Below, in pieces: positions 6,489 through 13,207 of a stretch of 14,467 nt of DNA. The notes under the pieces are model-generated. The model had not been told where the DNA came from. It did not search any database and was given only the letters and a program-made list of their open reading frames with translations. Origin of the DNA: JBOGWA01 sp050693155 (GTDB lineage: Bacteria > Actinomycetota > UBA4738 > CALAEC01); contig JBOGWA010000122.1 of the NCBI GenBank assembly GCA_050693155.1, positions 1 through 14,467 on the forward strand. Reading direction: 5' to 3'. The position numbers and the translations under genes are program-made. Within the stretch, counting starts at the first letter, position 1, and each line of letters begins with the position of its first letter.

Positions 6489-7445
6489 CTACGCGTACGA
6501 GTGGAGCCCCGAGATGACGAGGTTCACCGCGTAGAGGTTGAACGCGAGCGCGGCGAACCCAACGATCGCGAGCACCGCCGCTCGGCGACCCCGCCATCCG
6601 ACCGTCGCCCGCGCGTGGAGGTACCCGGCGAAGACGACCCAGGTGATGAAGGACCAGACCTCCTTCGGGTCCCAGCCCCAATACCGTCCCCACGCCAGCT
6701 CGGCCCAGATTGCGCCGGCGATGACGGCAAACGTCCAGATTGGGAACGCGAAGGCGATCGTGCGGTACGCGAGACGGTCGAGAACGCCCGATGCCGGGAG
6801 CCACTGCGTCCGGGTGCGGCCGTCCGCCCCATTCGACGCGGGCTCGTCCGCGCCCGCCGCATAGTCGTGCGGGAGCCCACCCGTCCCAGAAGGGCCGGCC
6901 CCCACGGCGGTGAGCACCGGGGCCCGTTCCACAACCTGTTGGCCCGCCCCACGACGCTCCCGCGCGTCGCTCACAAGAAAGAGCACGCTGAACACCGTGC
7001 CCAGGATGAAGAGCGACGAGCCGGCCATTGCCGCAACCACGTGGATCCGGATCCAGTACGAGTTCAAGGCGGGCACGAGCGGACCAGGTGGCACGTAGAC
7101 GACGATCGCGGTTGCCATCGCGAGCACGGCGGCCGCGAGGACGAACCCTCCCACGGTCCGAACCTTCGTCTGAGGCTCCACCCGCAACAGATACACCGCC
7201 ACGATCAGGAGACCAACGAGCGTGGCGTACTCATAGAGGTTCCCCCAGGGGACTCGGCCGGCGGCGACACCCCGAAGCGTCACCGATATCGCATGGGTCC
7301 CCAGCCCCGTCAGGGCGGTCGCCCTCGCAGACCTGAAGACCCGGTCTTTCCGGAATGCGAGGTAGTGGAAGTACCCAACCATCGCAGCGAGGTAGAGAAC
7401 GAGGGCGATCCCGAAGGTGAGGTTCGAGGTCGTGGTGAGTGTCAC
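6489..7445 (-). CDS. ccsB: Cytochrome c biogenesis protein CcsB/ResC (CcsA family, System II)
   Basis: This is the haem-handling subunit of System II cytochrome c synthetase. It moves haem across the membrane and, with ResB, attaches it to CXXCH motifs of apocytochromes. The 318 residues hold about eight helices. Family marks are the helix with His51, followed by GRVPWGNLYEYA (63-74), NSYWIRIHV with His135, the tryptophan-rich WWD haem-binding segment (252-264, WGRYWGWDPKEVW), YLHAR with His277, and the end NLVISGLHSYA with His315. The pattern His51, WWD, His277, His315 matches what is expected of a competent synthetase. A long polar insert (about 158-210) separates the helices before the WWD loop. 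The GTG start overlaps the resB stop (GTGA), so the two are coupled. Confidence 0.95.
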   Translation of the reverse strand: MTLTTTSNLTFGIALVLYLAAMVGYFHYLAFRKDRVFRSARATALTGLGTHAISVTLRGVAAGRVPWGNLYEYATLVGLLIVAVYLLRVEPQTKVRTVGGFVLAAAVLAMATAIVVYVPPGPLVPALNSYWIRIHVVAAMAGSSLFILGTVFSVLFLVSDARERRGAGQQVVERAPVLTAVGAGPSGTGGLPHDYAAGADEPASNGADGRTRTQWLPASGVLDRLAYRTIAFAFPIWTFAVIAGAIWAELAWGRYWGWDPKEVWSFITWVVFAGYLHARATVGWRGRRAAVLAIVGFAALAFNLYAVNLVISGLHSYA

Positions 7446-8923
7446 GATCGGCCACCTACTCTAGTTGACAGCAACTCGCCTGTGAGCGCCCGGAACTCGT
7501 CTTCGAACGCCGCCTTTCGCTGAAGCGCGAAGCCGGCGACCTCGATTCGGGCGCCGGTAGGTTCTGCCGCGGCTCGGACGTAGATCCGCTGCCTGCTCGA
7601 GTAAAGCGCCGGGAGGAGTCCGGCGAGCACGAGCACCGCGGCCGCCAGCACGATCCAGATCCCGGGGTCGCGCCGCAGCTGGAACTGCGTGTACCGGCGG
7701 AGCTCGAAAAAGGACAGCTCCAGACCGTCCGGCAGCTCCGCCGATTGTCCGAGCCCGACTCCACCGGAGTCGAGCTGCGCGAGTCCCGCCTTGTCGAACC
7801 GGAAGATCTTCTGGGCCCGGGTCAGGCCCAGGTCTCCCCGGTAAACGCGGTAGGTAAGGAACGGGTTCCGGGCTTCGAGCATCGGGGCTCCCCGGATGAA
7901 CGCGACCGCGTCGGGAAGCAGCCGAAACTCGATCCCGATCTGCGGCTGGAGCGACGGCAGCTTGACAACGCCCCGCCACGGAAAGCGAGGGTCGCTCGCT
8001 TCGTCGGTGACGAACACGATCGGTCCTCTCGCGAGGATGTCGTTTCCGCGGCGGACCTCGATCACCGGAGCCCATCCGTATCCGGCCTGGTAGACGTTCA
8101 CCCCCTCGATCCGAAGCGGGTCGTTCACTCGGATCTCCTCGCGGCGCGGCGAGCCGGAGGGGCCGCGCACCTCGACGGCGGAGACGAACTCCCTCGGCAC
8201 GCCGTTCTGGTGGAACGAGACGTCGAAGTCGAGCACCTTGATTTGAAACCCGCGGTGCATCCCCTCGGAGAAGAACCGCCCTTCTTGAGGCGGGAAGTCG
8301 TAGTTGGCGTGCGCCTCGACCCACGTCTCTCCCTCGATCACCGTGGCCTGCCCGGAGAGCCCGAAGCCCTTCCCGATCACCACCCCTGCAAGCAGCAGGA
8401 AGAACGAGCCGTGGAACAGGAGGCTCCCCACGTCTCGAAGGAGCCCCTTCTCGCCCGCAAGCACGCCGTTCTCAGCGGTCACGCGAAAGCGACGCCGGCG
8501 TAGGAGATTTCGGGCGTCCTCGAGAACGGCCTCGGGAGACCGCCCGACCCTGGACCTAACAAAATGCCGCATTCCTTCGAGGTCGCCGACTCGGGGTCGC
8601 TCGCGCCGCAGGTTTCGGACGAATCCCCTCGACCTCGGGATGAGACACGAGGCGAGGGAGATCATCACGAGGACGTAAACGAGGGTGAACCACCATGAGC
8701 CGAAGACGTCGAAGAGCCCGAGCGAATCGGCGATCCGACCCAGGAGCGGCTGGTTGCGAACGAGCTCCGCGACTCGCTGTGGGCTGACCTCAGCCTGCGG
8801 GATCAGCGATCCCGCCACCGTCGCGAGCCCCAGGACGAGCAGAAGGATCAGCGCCGTCCGCATCGAGCGGAGATTTCGCCACACGGCGGTGATCGAACGC
8901 GACAGCGTCTCGGCGGCGCTCAT
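7442..8923 (-). CDS. resB: Cytochrome c biogenesis protein ResB (Ccs1, System II)
   Basis: This is the partner of CcsB/ResC in System II. It holds the apocytochrome and completes the synthetase. It has 493 residues, with three helices in the N-terminal half (about 22-42, 75-95 and 158-185), a large extracytoplasmic domain, and a fourth helix near 435-457 before a short tail. Family-like features are the WRNLRSMRTALILLLVLGLATVAGSLIPQ start, the SLASCLIPR segment after helix 2, and KGLLRDVGSLLFHGSFFLLLAG in helix 3 with a conserved-looking His. The frame is open 68 codons further upstream, but I chose the ATG at 8923 because the segment before it is arginine-rich, unlike the family, and is read in another frame as the upstream gene. 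That gene's stop overlaps this ATG (ATGA). Confidence 0.93.
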   Translation of the reverse strand: MSAAETLSRSITAVWRNLRSMRTALILLLVLGLATVAGSLIPQAEVSPQRVAELVRNQPLLGRIADSLGLFDVFGSWWFTLVYVLVMISLASCLIPRSRGFVRNLRRERPRVGDLEGMRHFVRSRVGRSPEAVLEDARNLLRRRRFRVTAENGVLAGEKGLLRDVGSLLFHGSFFLLLAGVVIGKGFGLSGQATVIEGETWVEAHANYDFPPQEGRFFSEGMHRGFQIKVLDFDVSFHQNGVPREFVSAVEVRGPSGSPRREEIRVNDPLRIEGVNVYQAGYGWAPVIEVRRGNDILARGPIVFVTDEASDPRFPWRGVVKLPSLQPQIGIEFRLLPDAVAFIRGAPMLEARNPFLTYRVYRGDLGLTRAQKIFRFDKAGLAQLDSGGVGLGQSAELPDGLELSFFELRRYTQFQLRRDPGIWIVLAAAVLVLAGLLPALYSSRQRIYVRAAAEPTGARIEVAGFALQRKAAFEDEFRALTGELLSTRVGGRS

Positions 8924-9327
8924 CTCGAGGTCTTCCGGAGGATTCGCGCCGCCTCGTCGAATGCGTCGAGCGGCGCGATCAGGTCCCCGAACAGCAGGGC
9001 CTGCTGTTCGAAATCGAGTGGCGGGGCTTCCAAGCGCAGCCGCTCCGCCGCCTTCAGACACTGATCGAGCGCAACCCGACACGAGCGCCAGGTTTCGAGC
9101 ATTGAGTTGGGCTCCCGCGGTCGCCACCCATCCATCAAACCGAGGACTTGCCGGAGCGCCGCTTCGAACGCGAAGAGCGCCTCGGCCGGCGCCGTCCCTT
9201 CACGCCGCGCGGTCGGCATGGCCCCGGAAAGCGTCGCTCGTGCCCGCTCGACCTCGATCGCGACCGGAACGAACTCGTCGGGAAGACCAGAAGCCTGTCG
9301 GAGGTTCGCCCGCCGCGCCCGAGCCAC
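8920..9327 (-). CDS. Hypothetical 135-residue helical protein, first gene of the resB operon
   Basis: I do not recognise a family. The protein is soluble by appearance: no signal peptide, no hydrophobic segment, and a composition rich in Ala, Leu, Arg and Glu that suggests several amphipathic helices (about 20-38, 46-65, 78-98 and 105-132). It has two Cys, in a WRSCRVALDQC stretch, but no CxxC. Its stop overlaps the resB start by 4 bases (ATGA), so it should be translated with resB and may help in cytochrome c maturation, though nothing in the sequence shows how. The GTG start at 9327 lies 8 bases after a TAGAAT box, which suggests a leaderless mRNA, and no Shine-Dalgarno sequence is visible. 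Coding is supported by an intact frame coupled at the end. Confidence 0.7.
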   Translation of the reverse strand: MARARRANLRQASGLPDEFVPVAIEVERARATLSGAMPTARREGTAPAEALFAFEAALRQVLGLMDGWRPREPNSMLETWRSCRVALDQCLKAAERLRLEAPPLDFEQQALLFGDLIAPLDAFDEAARILRKTSR

Positions 9328-9335
9328 GTCGCGAG

Positions 9336-9341
9336 ATTCTA
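9336..9341 (-). promoter_or_regulatory. -10 box of the resB/ccsB operon, probably leaderless
   Basis: TAGAAT reads leftward from 9341 to 9336, followed by 8 bases and the GTG at 9327. A -10 box at this distance puts the expected transcription start on or next to the start codon. I found no good -35 hexamer. It mirrors the box at 9424-9429. Confidence 0.55.
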
Positions 9342-9423
9342 GGAGGACATCTGATCGGGGGACCGCTCGCCTTCTCGACGATCCTCACCAGCACCCCTGG
9401 CGAGCTACTCCCCCGAACCCCCC

Positions 9424-9429
9424 TAGAAT
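9424..9429 (+). promoter_or_regulatory. -10 box of the lipid kinase gene, probably leaderless
   Basis: TAGAAT followed by exactly 8 bases and GTG at 9438. The spacing and hexamer are the same as on the opposite strand at 9341-9336, so the two genes share an 82-base divergent promoter region between the boxes. No clear -35 hexamer and no ribosome binding site are visible. Confidence 0.55.
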
Positions 9430-9437
9430 CCCTCGCC

Positions 9438-10349
9438 GTGCGCATGCTCCTGATCGCAAACGTGAACGCCCAGACGGTGACCCCTGGGGGCATTGCGGTG
9501 ATCGAACGAGCGCTTGCGTCGGAGTTCAAGCTCGACGTCGAGCGGACGAAGCGAGGCGGGCACGCGACCCACCTCGCGCGCGGAGCGGTCCACGATGGAT
9601 ACGACTTCGTCGTCGCACTCGGCGGTGATGGAACGGTGAACGAAATCGCGAACGGTCTCGTTCATTCCGACGTAGCACTGGGCGTCATCCCGGGAGGAAG
9701 CACCAACGTGCTGGCCCGGTCGCTTGGGATCCCGGACGATCCGATCGAGGCCACGTCCCATCTCCTGAACCTCCGGAATCGGGCGCCTCGCCGAATCTCG
9801 CTCGGGCGAGCAGACGGACGCTACTTCCTGTTTGCCTGCGGGGTTGGATTCGACGGAGCGATCGTCCGCCAGGTTGAGCGCCGGCAGCGGCTCAAGAAGG
9901 CCGTTGGGCAGGGGTACTACGTTTGGTCGGGTGTTCGGATCGCCCTCTTTCGCTACAGCCGCCGACGCCCGCTCGTGCACGTTCGTTGGGGGCCGGAGCT
10001 CGAGCATCGCCGGGACGGTCTCTTCCTCGCGATCGCGCAAAACATGAGGCCGTTCACCTACCTCGGCCGTCTGGAGATGCACATCTGTCCTAAGGCCGAC
10101 CTGGACGGCGGGATCGACTGCTTCGCGCTCGACCGCTTCCGGGTCATGTTCCTGCTCAAGCAGGTCGTGAGGACGTTCGGCTCGCACCGGCACATCCGCA
10201 GTCGGCACGCGCTCTACGTCCACGATCAGGAGCGCGTTGAGATCTCTTGCGACGAGCCGCTCCCGATGCAGATGGACGGGGAGTACATCGGCGAGACGAC
10301 CCGCGCCCTCATCGAGTCCGTCCCCAACGCACTCTCCATCCTCTGCTAG
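9438..10349 (+). CDS. Diacylglycerol kinase family lipid kinase (YegS/DagK/sphingosine kinase-like)
   Basis: This cytoplasmic enzyme of the DAGK catalytic family phosphorylates a lipid hydroxyl, in related proteins diacylglycerol, with ATP; in actinobacteria it serves phospholipid turnover. The 303 residues match the usual length. The nucleotide-binding signature GGDGTVNE is at 62-69, GGSTN at 86-90, the middle of the fold has ACGVGFDG (133-140), and the C-terminal lobe ends with LPMQMDGEYIG (275-285), where family members carry PhxDGE. A start at GTG 9438 fits a leaderless transcript; ATG 9444 is the alternative and would remove two residues. Neither has a ribosome binding site. It converges on the phosphodiesterase gene with an 8-base gap. 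The exact substrate cannot be told from sequence. Confidence 0.92.
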   Translation: MRMLLIANVNAQTVTPGGIAVIERALASEFKLDVERTKRGGHATHLARGAVHDGYDFVVALGGDGTVNEIANGLVHSDVALGVIPGGSTNVLARSLGIPDDPIEATSHLLNLRNRAPRRISLGRADGRYFLFACGVGFDGAIVRQVERRQRLKKAVGQGYYVWSGVRIALFRYSRRRPLVHVRWGPELEHRRDGLFLAIAQNMRPFTYLGRLEMHICPKADLDGGIDCFALDRFRVMFLLKQVVRTFGSHRHIRSRHALYVHDQERVEISCDEPLPMQMDGEYIGETTRALIESVPNALSILC

Positions 10350-10357
10350 GAAGAGAG

Positions 10358-11146
10358 TTAGACCGTCAGGCGGTTGCGGATGGAGACAGCGAGGTCCGGG
10401 CGGTTCGATGCGACGGCGTCGACTCCCCAGGAGAAGAGGGTCGTGAGCGTTTCCTCGTCATCGGCCGTCCAGGTCCCGACCCGAATGCCGTGACGGTGAG
10501 CTTCCGCCACGAACTCGCTGCCCGCGTCCAGGAGCGCGACTACCTGCGGGAGCACGATCTCATGACCGGCGCTTCGCGCGTAGTCGAGGGCGGCTCGTGG
10601 GTCGATCGCACCGATCGTGATGAAGCCGGTTGCAACACCGGGCGCGATCTCGCGACAGCGCTCGATCGTGAGCCAATTGAACGACGCGACGACGACAGGG
10701 GCGAGGAACCGCGAATCCTGGAGCACACCTACGGTTCCCTCGAGGATCGCCTCGCGCGGCGAATCGAATGCCTCCTCCCCGGGCAGATTCTTGATCTCGA
10801 GCATCACTCCCGTGCCGGTCGAGGTCCCGATCAACTCGAGCGCTTCGGCCACCGTCGGAATCTCAGCATGGCCGTCGCTCCCGCCCGAGGCATCGAGCCG
10901 TTTGAGGTCCGCAAGCGTGAGCTCGTGGACGAGCCCCGTCCCGCCGGTGCTGCGGGAGACGTCGGCGTCGTGCATCACGACGGGCACTCCATCGGCGGAG
11001 AGGCGCACGTCCAGCTCGATCGCGTCGGCGCCTACATCGAGCGCGGCCTGGAAGGCCGCGAGTGTGTTCTCCGGTTCCCGCTCGGAGGCTCCCCGGTGCG
11101 CGACGACAAGAGATCGGCCGTCCAGGGCGGGGGGAAAATCAGGCAT
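10358..11146 (-). CDS. Glycerophosphodiester phosphodiesterase (UgpQ/GlpQ family)
   Basis: This enzyme hydrolyses deacylated phospholipids (glycerophosphodiesters) to glycerol-3-phosphate and an alcohol. The 262-residue protein is a single GDPD TIM barrel without a signal peptide, so it is probably cytoplasmic like UgpQ. Catalytic and metal-binding residues are in place: HRG with His17 and Arg18, PENT at 25-28, IELDV with Glu44 and Asp46, MHD with His59, and LEIKN with Glu117. The end (GTWTADDEETLTTLFSWGVDAVASNRPD) is typical. The frame is open to 11287, but I chose the ATG at 11146 because the earlier part crosses the promoter and has no family features. With the neighbouring lipid kinase it suggests lipid head-group recycling. 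A TATAGT box lies 21 bases upstream of the ATG. Confidence 0.94.
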   Translation of the reverse strand: MPDFPPALDGRSLVVAHRGASEREPENTLAAFQAALDVGADAIELDVRLSADGVPVVMHDADVSRSTGGTGLVHELTLADLKRLDASGGSDGHAEIPTVAEALELIGTSTGTGVMLEIKNLPGEEAFDSPREAILEGTVGVLQDSRFLAPVVVASFNWLTIERCREIAPGVATGFITIGAIDPRAALDYARSAGHEIVLPQVVALLDAGSEFVAEAHRHGIRVGTWTADDEETLTTLFSWGVDAVASNRPDLAVSIRNRLTV

Positions 11147-11175
11147 TGTCAACCCGGAGTCCCGGCCACTATACT
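11146..11175 (+). promoter_or_regulatory. Sigma-70-type promoter of whiB
   Basis: TTGTCA (11146-11151), an 18-base spacer, and TATACT (11170-11175) are each five of six bases to consensus. The start would be near 11182, leaving a 5' leader of about 75 bases before whiB. The -35 box overlaps the last base of the phosphodiesterase start codon, and the -10 overlaps that gene's own -10, so the two promoters probably interfere. Confidence 0.55.
11168..11173 (-). promoter_or_regulatory. -10 box for the phosphodiesterase gene
   Basis: TATAGT reads leftward from 11173 to 11168, with the ATG at 11146 downstream. The best -35 candidate is weak (TGACCT, 19 bases away). The box overlaps the plus-strand TATACT of the whiB promoter. 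Confidence 0.45.
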
Positions 11176-11258
11176 TCCGCCGCGCTTCTCCGAGGTCAGA
11201 GCGTTCGTGCCAAATTGGGGACGGGGCCAGCGACGGCTCCGCGAGTGGGGGGTTGGAT

Positions 11259-11525
11259 TTGGACTGGGTCCACCGGGCAAGATGCAAGGATGAGGATCCA
11301 GAGCTCTTTTTCCCGGTCGGAACCTCAGGCCCCGCCGCCGAACAGATCGAACGCGCGCGGGCAATCTGCTTGCAGTGCGATGTCCGAGATCAGTGCCTCG
11401 AATGGGCCCTCGCCACCGGTCAGGACGCAGGTGTTTGGGGCGGCCTGTCCGAGGAGGAGCGCCGGGCGCTCCGCCGCGCTCGCCGGCGCGAAGCGGTCGC
11501 GCGCCGGGTTCCCGTCCCGACCTAG
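11259..11525 (+). CDS. whiB: WhiB-family iron-sulfur regulator (WhiB1/WblE-like)
   Basis: This is a small transcription regulator with a [4Fe-4S] cluster; in actinobacteria these proteins bind the housekeeping sigma factor and respond to NO or redox state. The 88 residues contain the four cluster cysteines: Cys9, Cys37, Cys40 and Cys46 (C...CLQCDVRDQC). The turn motif GVWGG lies at 58-62, and a basic tail (RRALRRARRREAVARR) likely binds DNA. I chose the TTG at 11259 because MDWVHRARC matches the usual WhiB start and a G-rich stretch lies 6 bases upstream; TTG 11253 would add two residues. The next gene but one, on the other strand, is a PdtaS-like kinase, as for WhiB1 in Mycobacterium, so the WhiB1/WblE subclass is likely but not proven. 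Confidence 0.92.
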   Translation: MDWVHRARCKDEDPELFFPVGTSGPAAEQIERARAICLQCDVRDQCLEWALATGQDAGVWGGLSEEERRALRRARRREAVARRVPVPT

Positions 11526-11537
11526 ACTCGAGCTCGG

Positions 11538-11687
11538 ATGGCCTCTCGGATCACGCCAGAGCCCTCGCACGAACCGGTGGGGTTCTCCGACGAGGCGTTT
11601 CCCGTTTCCCGGAGGTTCGTGACCCTCTTCCTGACGGCGCTCGCCGTGGCGGTCGCGGGCGCCCTCGTGGCCCTGCTGAATTACTGA
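11538..11687 (+). CDS. 49-residue single-helix membrane protein between whiB and pdtaS
   Basis: This short frame runs from ATG 11538 to TGA 11685-11687. The protein has a polar N-terminus of about 27 residues (rich in Pro, Glu, Ser), then Arg-Arg and one strongly hydrophobic helix (28-47, FVTLFLTALAVAVAGALVAL) ending in LLNY. That layout, a charged cytoplasmic part followed by a clean helix, argues for a real tail-anchored protein. It begins 12 bases after whiB and could be in its transcript. A TAGACT hexamer overlapping the whiB stop, 9 bases before the ATG, could also give it a leaderless mRNA of its own. Its last 7 bases overlap the end of the convergent kinase gene. I know no family. Confidence 0.6.
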   Translation: MASRITPEPSHEPVGFSDEAFPVSRRFVTLFLTALAVAVAGALVALLNY

Positions 11688-13108
11688 GTCCGCTCGAGCG
11701 GCAGCGAGAGCCGGATTCGCGTCCCGCGAGCCCCGTCGAAGGTAAGCGTCCCCCCGAGCTCGGTTTCGATGAGCGCGCGGACGATCTGAAGCCCGAGGCC
11801 AGATCGCTCGAAGTCGAAGTCTTTGGGGAAACCGCGTCCGTCGTCTCGCACTTCGAGGTCGAGCCGGCCGTCCCCACGGCCGAGGACGACTCCGACGTGT
11901 CCGCCTCGCTCGTCGAACGCGTGATCCACGGAGTTCTGCAACAGCTCGGTGAGGACGACGGCGAGCGGGATCGCGAGCTCGGCCCGGACGGGGCCACAGG
12001 AACCCTCGAGCGAGACGTCCACGCCGGGGCCGGTGAGATCCTCGCCGAGCATCGCGACGACCTGTCGGGCGACCTGGTCGAAGTCCACGATGTCACCGCG
12101 TTCGAACGAGAGACTCTCGTGAACGATTGCGATCGACTGGATGCGTCGCTCGCTCTCGCGAAGCGCCTTGATCGCCTCGGGATTGTCGATGCGCCGCGAG
12201 TGCAGTCGAAGGAGACTCGCGACGGTCTGGAGGTTGTTCTTTACCCGGTGGTGGATCTCCTTGATCATCGCGTCTTTGAGCACCAGGAGTCGGTCTCGGC
12301 GCCGGAGCTCGGTCACGTCTCGGAGCAGCAGCAGCGCCCCGACGACTTCGCCTCCGACGACGAGCGGGAGCGTCCTTCGAAGCACGATGCTTCCTCCGCG
12401 CTCCAGCTCGCTCTCGGTCGGGCGACGGGAAAGGAGCGCTTCCGTGACCGGTCGTGCGTCCGGATCGAAGTCGGCAAGCGGATGATCCAGCAGGTTCTCG
12501 GTCACACCCAGCCGACGGTAGGCCGATGTCGCGTTCGGGCTCGCGTACTCCACGACTCCCCTTGCATCGAGGCGCAGGAGCCCGTCTCCCACGCGCGGCA
12601 GACGCGAAGGGTCGGGATCGACGCCGGCGAAGGGAAACGTCCCTTCGGCGATCATCTGCGCAAGGTCGCCCGCCGTCCGTAGGTAGGTCAGTTCGAGGCG
12701 GCTCGGAGTCCGAGCCGCGGAGAGGTTGGCTCGCTGGCTAACCACGCCGATCACGTTGCCCTTGAACCGAACGGGGATCGCCTCGACTCGCACGGGAGTG
12801 CCCTCGCGCCAAACGGGGTCTCCTTCGCGGACGATTCGTCCTTCGCGAAGCGCGGGGCCGGCGAACGGCGCCTGCGCTTCCTCGAGCGTCCGCCCGACCT
12901 GATCCTCTTGGTAGAGGGTCTGGGCCGTGTAGGGCCGCATCTGCGCGACGACGACGAGCTCCCCCTCCTTCTTCGACCGGCAGACGAGCAAGAGATCCGA
13001 GAACGACAGATCGGCAAGGAGCTGCCATTCCGTCGCGAGGCGCACGAGATGCTCCGCCTCCGGCGCAGCGAGCATCGTTCGATCGGCGAGAACGTCGGTC
13101 AGGGCCAT
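11681..13108 (-). CDS. pdtaS: PdtaS-like sensor histidine kinase (HisKA_2/HWE-related)
   Basis: This is a soluble two-component kinase. The family partner is PdtaR, an ANTAR-domain response regulator that binds RNA and controls antitermination. Its 475 residues hold an N-terminal GAF-like sensor (1-158) that starts LTDVLADRT and carries the EWQLLADLSFSDLLL segment typical of PdtaS, a PAS domain (about 172-268), the HisKA_2 phosphoacceptor helix EIHHRVKNNLQTV (284-296, His286 likely phosphorylated), and a HATPase domain with N-box ELLQNSVDHAF (388-398), G1 RDDGRGF and G2 GLGLQIV (437-443). No helix spans the membrane. I chose the ATG at 13108; the frame continues 29 codons upstream, but that part is Cys/Arg-rich and unlike the family. 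Convergence with whiB is shared with Mycobacterium. No response regulator is in the window. Confidence 0.92.
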   Translation of the reverse strand: MALTDVLADRTMLAAPEAEHLVRLATEWQLLADLSFSDLLLVCRSKKEGELVVVAQMRPYTAQTLYQEDQVGRTLEEAQAPFAGPALREGRIVREGDPVWREGTPVRVEAIPVRFKGNVIGVVSQRANLSAARTPSRLELTYLRTAGDLAQMIAEGTFPFAGVDPDPSRLPRVGDGLLRLDARGVVEYASPNATSAYRRLGVTENLLDHPLADFDPDARPVTEALLSRRPTESELERGGSIVLRRTLPLVVGGEVVGALLLLRDVTELRRRDRLLVLKDAMIKEIHHRVKNNLQTVASLLRLHSRRIDNPEAIKALRESERRIQSIAIVHESLSFERGDIVDFDQVARQVVAMLGEDLTGPGVDVSLEGSCGPVRAELAIPLAVVLTELLQNSVDHAFDERGGHVGVVLGRGDGRLDLEVRDDGRGFPKDFDFERSGLGLQIVRALIETELGGTLTFDGARGTRIRLSLPLERTQ

Positions 13109-13117
13109 GCGAAGGCG

Positions 13118-13123
13118 ATGGTA
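13118..13123 (-). promoter_or_regulatory. Possible -10 box of pdtaS
   Basis: TACCAT reads leftward from 13123 to 13118, with 9 bases to the ATG at 13108. It fits TANNNT at near-leaderless spacing, and no ribosome binding site is visible before this ATG. The -35 region is not convincing. Confidence 0.3.
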
Positions 13124-13148
13124 CCGCCGGCAAAGGGGCGCAAAAGAC

Positions 13149-13190
13149 TTGCACACGGACCGGTCCCCCGTGAAACTCGCGGGCATGCAA
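13149..13190 (+). promoter_or_regulatory. Promoter/operator-like region of bioY
   Basis: TTGCAC (13149-13154), a 17-base spacer and GAAACT (13172-13177) form a weak promoter. The spacer contains the perfect 10-base palindrome GGACCGGTCC (13157-13166), flanked by CACGG and CCGTG that can pair, and the outer arms TTGCA and TGCAA (13186-13190) are also inverted. A repressor site is plausible. It does not match the BirA or BioQ operators that I know. Confidence 0.35.
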
Positions 13191-13207
13191 CCCACGAAGG
13201 AGGAGCC

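Noticed and set aside
6501..7523. 340-codon open frame on the plus strand
   Set aside because: It is antisense to ccsB, which has full family motifs. The translation is charged and repetitive with no recognisable domain.
10350..10357. Terminator between the convergent lipid kinase and phosphodiesterase genes
   Set aside because: The gap is only 8 bases and I saw no stem-loop across it; likewise none in the 9 bases between bioY and nth.
10247..11293. 348-codon open frame antisense to the phosphodiesterase gene
   Set aside because: The minus-strand frame has the complete GDPD catalytic set, and the plus-strand translation has none.
11375..12682. 435-codon open frame on the plus strand
   Set aside because: It is antisense to the pdtaS gene, is very rich in Arg, Asp and Glu without domains, and reflects GC-rich codon use of the real gene on the other strand.
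13149..13190. BirA box or BioQ operator upstream of bioY
   Set aside because: The inverted repeats do not match the TTGTAAACC-type BirA box or the TGAAC/GTTAC BioQ site known to me; listed only as an unassigned palindrome.
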